Source: JBDSRX01 sp047445235 (GTDB lineage: Bacteria > Patescibacteriota > Dojkabacteria > J137). Taken from it: a stretch of 9,302 nucleotides of DNA. Position 1 is the first letter of the stretch. Each line of letters starts with the position of its first letter. The DNA is taken from positions 1-9,302 of the forward strand of contig JBLGEO010000059.1 of assembly GCA_047445235.1 (NCBI GenBank), written 5' to 3'. A program made the translations under genes and the position numbers. The notes below the pieces were generated by a model, which worked only from the letters and a program-made list of their open reading frames with translations, ran no database searches and was not told the DNA's origin. This document shows, piece after piece, positions 5,122-9,302 of the stretch.

Positions 5122-7872
5122 ATGAATCGGAAGAATTTATTAGCAATAGTTGGAGCAGTACTTTTAATAGGTATAGTCGTTTTTGGAGTTTACTTAGCGA
5201 GTCAGGCGCAGTCTGACCAATCCGCAACTTCAACATTTGCCTGTAATGGTTGGGCTTGCGGATGCGGTAAGTGTGGATGCGGTGATGATAAAGACATTAC
5301 AAGTTGTGTACCTGGTAACCCTCCTCCATTGCCTCCAGCACAGCAAGATGCTAACAAGAACTGTGGTGGTGTTGGAGCTGGGAATACACAGTGTGATGGT
5401 AATGGAAAAGAAAAAAAATGTTCTGGTGGACAAATGGTATTTACTGGAAACTGCTGTTCAGGAGTTAATGCTTGTAATGGTAATGCTGGTGGATCGACAA
5501 CTACCCCTACAACTGGAAATTCATGCAGTGGTTCTGGAAATGCTTCTGCATGTAATGGTGCTACAGTTGGTTCGGCACATTCATATGCACAAGGTACTTG
5601 TACTTGTACAAGAACGACTGGTACCTTATGTTCTTGTGTTCCAGCAGGAGGAACATCTTGCAGTCTAGGAGATTGTGCTGGGTTAGCAATGGGTGCTGCA
5701 TGTACAAAAAGTGGCAAAGCTGGCGTTTGTGTATCTCAAGGAGTTTCTGGGACACTACTAACTTGCGGTTGTCAATTGGCCCCAGCAACAGGAGCAACTG
5801 GAAAAGGTTTAGGAGCCACTTGCTCTGGTAATGAATGTAACGCCGGACTGTTCTGTAATGGTACATGTCAAAACAAAGCACCTGATAACGTTCCTGGCTT
5901 TGTCTGTACAAATAACAATCAATGCTTGAGTGGTATTTGTCAAGGTGGAACTTGTGTTTCTGGTGCTGGTTCCGGTACTGGTGCTTGCTCTGCTACTAAT
6001 CCATGTGCATCAGGGAAATTCTGTAATGCTGGAACATGTGTAACTCAAAAACCTTCAGGCGGTACTAATACTTGTTCCTCAAATAGTCAATGTCAATCTG
6101 GTTTCTGTATTTCAAATGTTTGTAGAGATGCTACAGCTGGAGGCTGTGATGGCGGAGCATATAAGAATGGTCAATGGAAATGTGCGACTGATGCTAGCGG
6201 AGCAAAAACTGGACAAGGTCAACAATGTAGTAATGGAGTCTTCAATAGCAGTACTAAGGCAGATGCTTGTGCAGCTCAGGTTACCGGTGGCAATTGTGCA
6301 ACTCTTCAAACACAAAGTTCTGGAGAAGCATCCAATGGAAGATTTGTTGGTTGTAGCGGAGCATTGAACTGTTTCTGTACAGGCACTACTGGTGCTCCTA
6401 ATTGTATCGCAGATAGTGGTAATGATTCTTGCGGAGCAGGTACAGCAAATACTGGAGGTACTGCAGATCAAACACCTGGTGCTACTGTAAATAGTACTGG
6501 CGGAAGCGGTGGAAGCTCAACTGGTGGTGGAACAACTACAACTACTCCATATTGTGGAGATGCAGTTTGTGCAACTAACGAACTTTGCGAAAGAACATCT
6601 GCTGGATCTTCAACATTCAAAGCATGTAGTACCGTTGGAGGAGCTCCTACTGGTGCAACAGTTCCAGCATGTTATGGAGTTCAATATAATCAACCTGTCC
6701 AATCTACAACATGTAAGTGGTGTGGAGATGGAGTATTTACACCTGGAACAGAACAATGTGATGCTTCTGCACCTAACAGTGGAGGTAACAATCCTACACA
6801 ATGCGATGCAAGTTGTCATTTACAAAATGTTGCAAATGTATGCGTAAGTATGACAGAAAATGGAGTTGATCCAATTAAATCTGGTGCTAGCAACTTCTTG
6901 CAATACACATTAATCTATCAAAATAATTCAACAACTAATCCATTCCCTAATATTAGATTATTAGTTTCATCTGGAAATACAGTTGCTACAGCAGTTGGAA
7001 GAGATGCAAATAACACTTCAAGTACACTTGTAGCTCCAATACCAGTTGGAGGTTATAGTTATGATGCAGTCACTTCTAGACATACATATATATTCAGATG
7101 GGAATCTGTAAGTACAGCAGGAGTTGCTGTACCAGATGCAACTTATCAAGTAAGAGGTTTAACAGATGGAACTGATGCTGGAATAACAACAAGTCCGGCA
7201 GCATGTACAGAATCTCTAACTGCTTCTGCAGTAGCTGTTCAGGAACCATTATTTAGTATTATAAAATCAAGTGCAGTCGCTTGTGTAGATAACAGCGATG
7301 CAACAATAAGCTATACAGTTTCAGTTACAAACGTTGGTCCAGTTACTGGAGTAGTAGACTTTATTACAGATACTTTAGATCCATTACTAGCAACTGCTGG
7401 AGTAAGTCCTACAAACTTAAATCCTAGCTACGGATCTTATGCAAGTGGTGTAATTACATGGACTGGAGATGTATCTGCAAGAACATTTACTGCTGGTCAA
7501 ACAAAGACCTATACATATACGGTAGTAATTCCTGTAGGACAGTTATTAAACTTCTCTGGAGGAGTACAAAACCTTGCATCAGTTCAATACGATACAAATA
7601 CTACAAACAATAACACTACTAGCTTTAATTTAAGGACAATGCTCTACTGTACTATCAATGGAATTCCAATTACTGGAATATTTGATGATGGTAGATTATT
7701 CCTATTTGGCTTAATCTTTATTATATTAGGATTTATTGCATACAGGTATCAATTGGGTAAGACTATCTCAGAGAAATTAATTTCTGGTGCTGTAAGTACA
7801 GCAGAAGAATTTATGCCATTTGAAGATAGAATTGAAAGAAAAATGGAAAAGAAAATGAAACGAGATAAGTAA
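5122..7872 (+). CDS. Large cysteine-rich surface protein with DUF11 domain and C-terminal membrane anchor
   Basis: The 916-residue exported protein has a signal anchor at about 6-26. The outer half (41-574) holds 61 cysteines, with CGCGKCGCG at 46-54 and four tandem small modules at 234-334. Residues 440-475 are a Gly/Ser/Thr linker. PYCGDAVCATNELCE (476-490) and CGDGVFTPGTEQCD (534-547) match the CGDG...GEQCD repeat known as the Myxococcus cysteine-rich or DUF4215 type. Residues 575-705 look like a beta-sandwich, and 710-838 match DUF11 (VSVTNVGPV, TYTYTVVIPVG, NLASVQYDTN). A membrane helix at about 859-875 is followed by a basic cytosolic tail ending KMEKKMKRDK. The protein should sit on the cell surface, tethered at one or both ends and stabilised by disulfides. 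Its ligand is unknown; adhesion to a host or partner cell is an inference. The cysteine-rich half has higher GC than its neighbours, driven by Gly, Ala and Cys codons. Confidence 0.9.
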   Translation: MNRKNLLAIVGAVLLIGIVVFGVYLASQAQSDQSATSTFACNGWACGCGKCGCGDDKDITSCVPGNPPPLPPAQQDANKNCGGVGAGNTQCDGNGKEKKCSGGQMVFTGNCCSGVNACNGNAGGSTTTPTTGNSCSGSGNASACNGATVGSAHSYAQGTCTCTRTTGTLCSCVPAGGTSCSLGDCAGLAMGAACTKSGKAGVCVSQGVSGTLLTCGCQLAPATGATGKGLGATCSGNECNAGLFCNGTCQNKAPDNVPGFVCTNNNQCLSGICQGGTCVSGAGSGTGACSATNPCASGKFCNAGTCVTQKPSGGTNTCSSNSQCQSGFCISNVCRDATAGGCDGGAYKNGQWKCATDASGAKTGQGQQCSNGVFNSSTKADACAAQVTGGNCATLQTQSSGEASNGRFVGCSGALNCFCTGTTGAPNCIADSGNDSCGAGTANTGGTADQTPGATVNSTGGSGGSSTGGGTTTTTPYCGDAVCATNELCERTSAGSSTFKACSTVGGAPTGATVPACYGVQYNQPVQSTTCKWCGDGVFTPGTEQCDASAPNSGGNNPTQCDASCHLQNVANVCVSMTENGVDPIKSGASNFLQYTLIYQNNSTTNPFPNIRLLVSSGNTVATAVGRDANNTSSTLVAPIPVGGYSYDAVTSRHTYIFRWESVSTAGVAVPDATYQVRGLTDGTDAGITTSPAACTESLTASAVAVQEPLFSIIKSSAVACVDNSDATISYTVSVTNVGPVTGVVDFITDTLDPLLATAGVSPTNLNPSYGSYASGVITWTGDVSARTFTAGQTKTYTYTVVIPVGQLLNFSGGVQNLASVQYDTNTTNNNTTSFNLRTMLYCTINGIPITGIFDDGRLFLFGLIFIILGFIAYRYQLGKTISEKLISGAVSTAEEFMPFEDRIERKMEKKMKRDK
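5821..6123 (+). repeat. Four tandem four-cysteine modules inside the surface protein
   Basis: Residues 234-334 contain four units with near-constant cysteine spacing: 234/239/245/249, 262/268/273/278, 289/295/301/306 and 318/324/329/334, that is C-x(4,5)-C-x(4,5)-C-x(3,4)-C. Unit cores read like CSSNSQCQSGFCISNVC. The spacing resembles the EB or Dickkopf N-terminal cysteine-rich modules of animals. Sequence outside the cysteines has diverged, so these are old protein repeats rather than recent DNA duplication. Confidence 0.75.
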
Positions 7873-7890
7873 GCGAAGCTTGTTACTTCG
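7867..7890 (+). other. Small palindrome over the stop codon of the surface protein gene
   Basis: AAGTAA (7867-7872, containing the stop) pairs with TTACTT (7883-7888), enclosing GCGAAGC, a sequence known for an unusually stable mini-hairpin in DNA. An alternative pairing is CGAAG (7874-7878) with CTTCG (7886-7890). It stands just before the main terminator and may protect the 3' end; this is a structural observation only. Confidence 0.4.
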
Positions 7891-7906
7891 TAATAATTCT
7901 GTCATA

Positions 7907-7949
7907 AGAATTGAGAGGACCCGCAAGGGTCCTTTCTGATTCTCTTTTA
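7907..7949 (+). terminator. Strong intrinsic terminator of the surface-protein cluster
   Basis: GGACCC (7917-7922) pairs with GGGTCC (7927-7932) around a GCAA tetraloop. The stem is extended by GAGA/TTTC (one G-U) and AGAAT/ATTCT (7907-7911/7939-7943), about 15 bp in all with small bulges, and is followed by CTTTTA. This is the clearest rho-independent terminator in the window. It separates the cysteine-rich protein gene from the HTTM gene. Confidence 0.85.
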
Positions 7950-7974
7950 TATAACTATATGCTAACTTTACTCT

Positions 7975-9302
7975 ATGGAAAAAATTAAGAAGTTTATTGC
8001 AAAAAACCTTGAAGATATTGTCTCTTTAGATCTAAGAGCACTTGCTTTTTTTAGAATCTTTCTAGGATCCGTTATGCTTATTGATATGCTGGATAGGCTT
8101 AAAGATGTAAATATATTTTACGTTGATGGCGGTGTAGGAGTTGGTTCAAGTGTAAGTCGACTTTTTATTAATGATTCTTTTTCTTTAAATAATCTCTTTC
8201 CCACAAGTCCTGCTTTCCAAGCCTTTATTCTTATACTCGGAGTAGTGTTTGCAGTACTTTTAATTTTTGGTTTTAAAACAAGAATATCTACAATCTTGTT
8301 ATGGATAATTGTAGTTTCCGTTCAGAATAGAAACACTATAATTGGACAAGGTGGAGATGACTATATGAGAGTTTTACTATTCTGGTCAATGCTTCTACCA
8401 TTAGGATTAAGGTACTCTTATGATTATTTACGAAATAGAACAGAATATAATAAGTACGAAAATAAGTTTGTTTCCCCAGTTAATATCGGGCTAATCTTCC
8501 AGGTAGTTTATCTTTACTACTTCTCTGCTCTTTCTAAAAGTAGCCCCATTTGGAATAGGGACTTTACTGCAATTTATTACGCTCTAAGTTTAGATATTTT
8601 TGTCACTTGGCTTGGAAGAATTTTACTTACTTTAAGACCATTATTAAAACCACTGACTGCATTTGTTTATTATCTCGAATTATATGCCGGCGGACTTTTA
8701 ATATTTCCAGCATATAATTGGATTCTAAGAACGATAGGAATACTTCTTATAATTATGTTACATATGGGAATAGGGACAACATTAGATGTAGGTCCATTCC
8801 CTTGGATTGCCATTTGTGGAGTGCTATCTTTAATGCCAACTCAAGCAATAGATTTAGCAATAAAAAAATTAAGTAAAAGCAAAAAAATTATGTGGTTTAT
8901 ATATAGCCTTAAAATAAGTACTCTAAAAGGAAAACTTGCAAAGCTATTTCCAGAGAAAGTTTCTAAGATTAAGAAGGTTAGAAATTTTAATACTCTAACA
9001 ATCTTTGGGACTTTATTAATTTCGATAATTACTTTTAGTTTTACATTTGTAGGTTATATTTGGAATTCAAATAATAATAAGAGTAATTTCGAATTACCAT
9101 CTGATGTTAGGAAAGTTTTTACATTTGTGCGAATGGATCAGAGGTGGGCTATGTTCGCTCCATATCCGTTTACAGATGACGGATGGTATGTAATTCTTGG
9201 ACATACAGTCAGTGGCAAAACAGAGTCGCTGTTTGGATCTTCTGTTAAAACTGACTTTAATGGCTTTCCAGACAACTACTCTCAAGACTTTAAAAATGAA
9301 AG
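7975..9302 (+). CDS. HTTM domain (vitamin K-dependent gamma-carboxylase-like) membrane protein, 3'-truncated
   Basis: An open frame runs from ATG 7975 to the window edge (442 codons, no stop). It matches the HTTM family (horizontally transferred transmembrane domain, PF05090), the multi-pass membrane part of vitamin K-dependent gamma-glutamyl carboxylase. Motifs in order are LDLRALAFFRIFLGSVML (about 18-35); NRNTIIGQGGDDYMRVLLFW (118-137) followed by LLPLGLRYSYD; YYFSALSKSSPIW (181-193), whose Lys188 falls where the animal carboxylase has its catalytic lysine; and DQRWAMFAPYPFTDDGWYV (388-406). At least six hydrophobic helices are visible. Bacterial HTTM proteins mostly have no known substrate, so carboxylase activity is not claimed. 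The C-terminal end is missing. No Shine-Dalgarno sequence precedes ATG (CTTTACTCT). The gene starts 25 bases after a terminator, so it needs its own promoter; AT-rich TATAAC (7950-7955) and TATGCT (7958-7963) are weak -10 candidates. Confidence 0.9.
   Translation, partial: MEKIKKFIAKNLEDIVSLDLRALAFFRIFLGSVMLIDMLDRLKDVNIFYVDGGVGVGSSVSRLFINDSFSLNNLFPTSPAFQAFILILGVVFAVLLIFGFKTRISTILLWIIVVSVQNRNTIIGQGGDDYMRVLLFWSMLLPLGLRYSYDYLRNRTEYNKYENKFVSPVNIGLIFQVVYLYYFSALSKSSPIWNRDFTAIYYALSLDIFVTWLGRILLTLRPLLKPLTAFVYYLELYAGGLLIFPAYNWILRTIGILLIIMLHMGIGTTLDVGPFPWIAICGVLSLMPTQAIDLAIKKLSKSKKIMWFIYSLKISTLKGKLAKLFPEKVSKIKKVRNFNTLTIFGTLLISIITFSFTFVGYIWNSNNNKSNFELPSDVRKVFTFVRMDQRWAMFAPYPFTDDGWYVILGHTVSGKTESLFGSSVKTDFNGFPDNYSQDFKNE

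Noticed and set aside
5202..6847. Long open frames on the minus strand and in other + frames across the cysteine-rich gene (e.g. 5202-5717, 6112-6471 minus; 5237-5668, 6509-6847 plus)
   Set aside because: They arise from the Gly/Cys/Thr-rich codons of the real gene. They have biased, repetitive compositions with no domain or start signal and are covered by a clearly coherent 916-residue protein.
9094..9285. 63-residue minus-strand open frame near the right edge
   Set aside because: It is antisense to the conserved DQRWAMFAPYPF...DGWYV segment of the HTTM protein and has no independent support.

Overview
The window looks like a chromosomal fragment of a low-GC bacterium of the Candidate Phyla Radiation (Patescibacteria). 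A Katanobacteria-, Dojkabacteria- or Microgenomates-like lineage is plausible, but this is an inference from AT-rich coding, small membrane-anchored proteins of unknown function, a SIMPL protein, DUF11-type surface proteins and dispersed intergenic palindromes. TGA serves as a normal stop (end of mnmA), so the UGA-glycine code of Absconditabacteria/Gracilibacteria is not supported. None of the visible start codons has a convincing Shine-Dalgarno sequence.

Layout: (1) 2-1851, two tRNA-modification genes on the + strand: the 3' part of mnmA (2-thiouridylase), then a complete dus (dihydrouridine synthase), separated by a short repeat of the CATTGCGAGG...GGCAATCTC kind. (2) 1901-1975, a nested palindromic repeat at the convergent end of dus and the minus-strand genes. 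(3) 1971-3439, a minus-strand pair: a coiled-coil membrane-anchored protein of unknown function and a SIMPL/DUF541 protein. (4) 3440-3832, a gene-free region with divergent promoters and a highly structured RNA of about 225 nt. Its 3' end can form either a terminator hairpin or a mutually exclusive long-range stem. (5) 3833-7872, three + strand genes for exported, membrane-anchored proteins: a proline-rich type I membrane protein with a CCLCLCC membrane segment, a four-cysteine exported protein, and a 916-residue surface protein with 61 cysteines in its outer half followed by beta-sandwich/DUF11 domains and a C-terminal anchor. (6) A strong terminator at 7907-7949, then an HTTM (vitamin K-dependent carboxylase-like) membrane protein gene running off the right edge.

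The left third is housekeeping tRNA modification. The middle and right are cell-envelope genes. The most interesting unexplained elements are the structured RNA at about 3557-3784, which may be a leader controlling the surface-protein cluster or a free-standing ncRNA, and the disulfide-rich surface protein with its companion genes.
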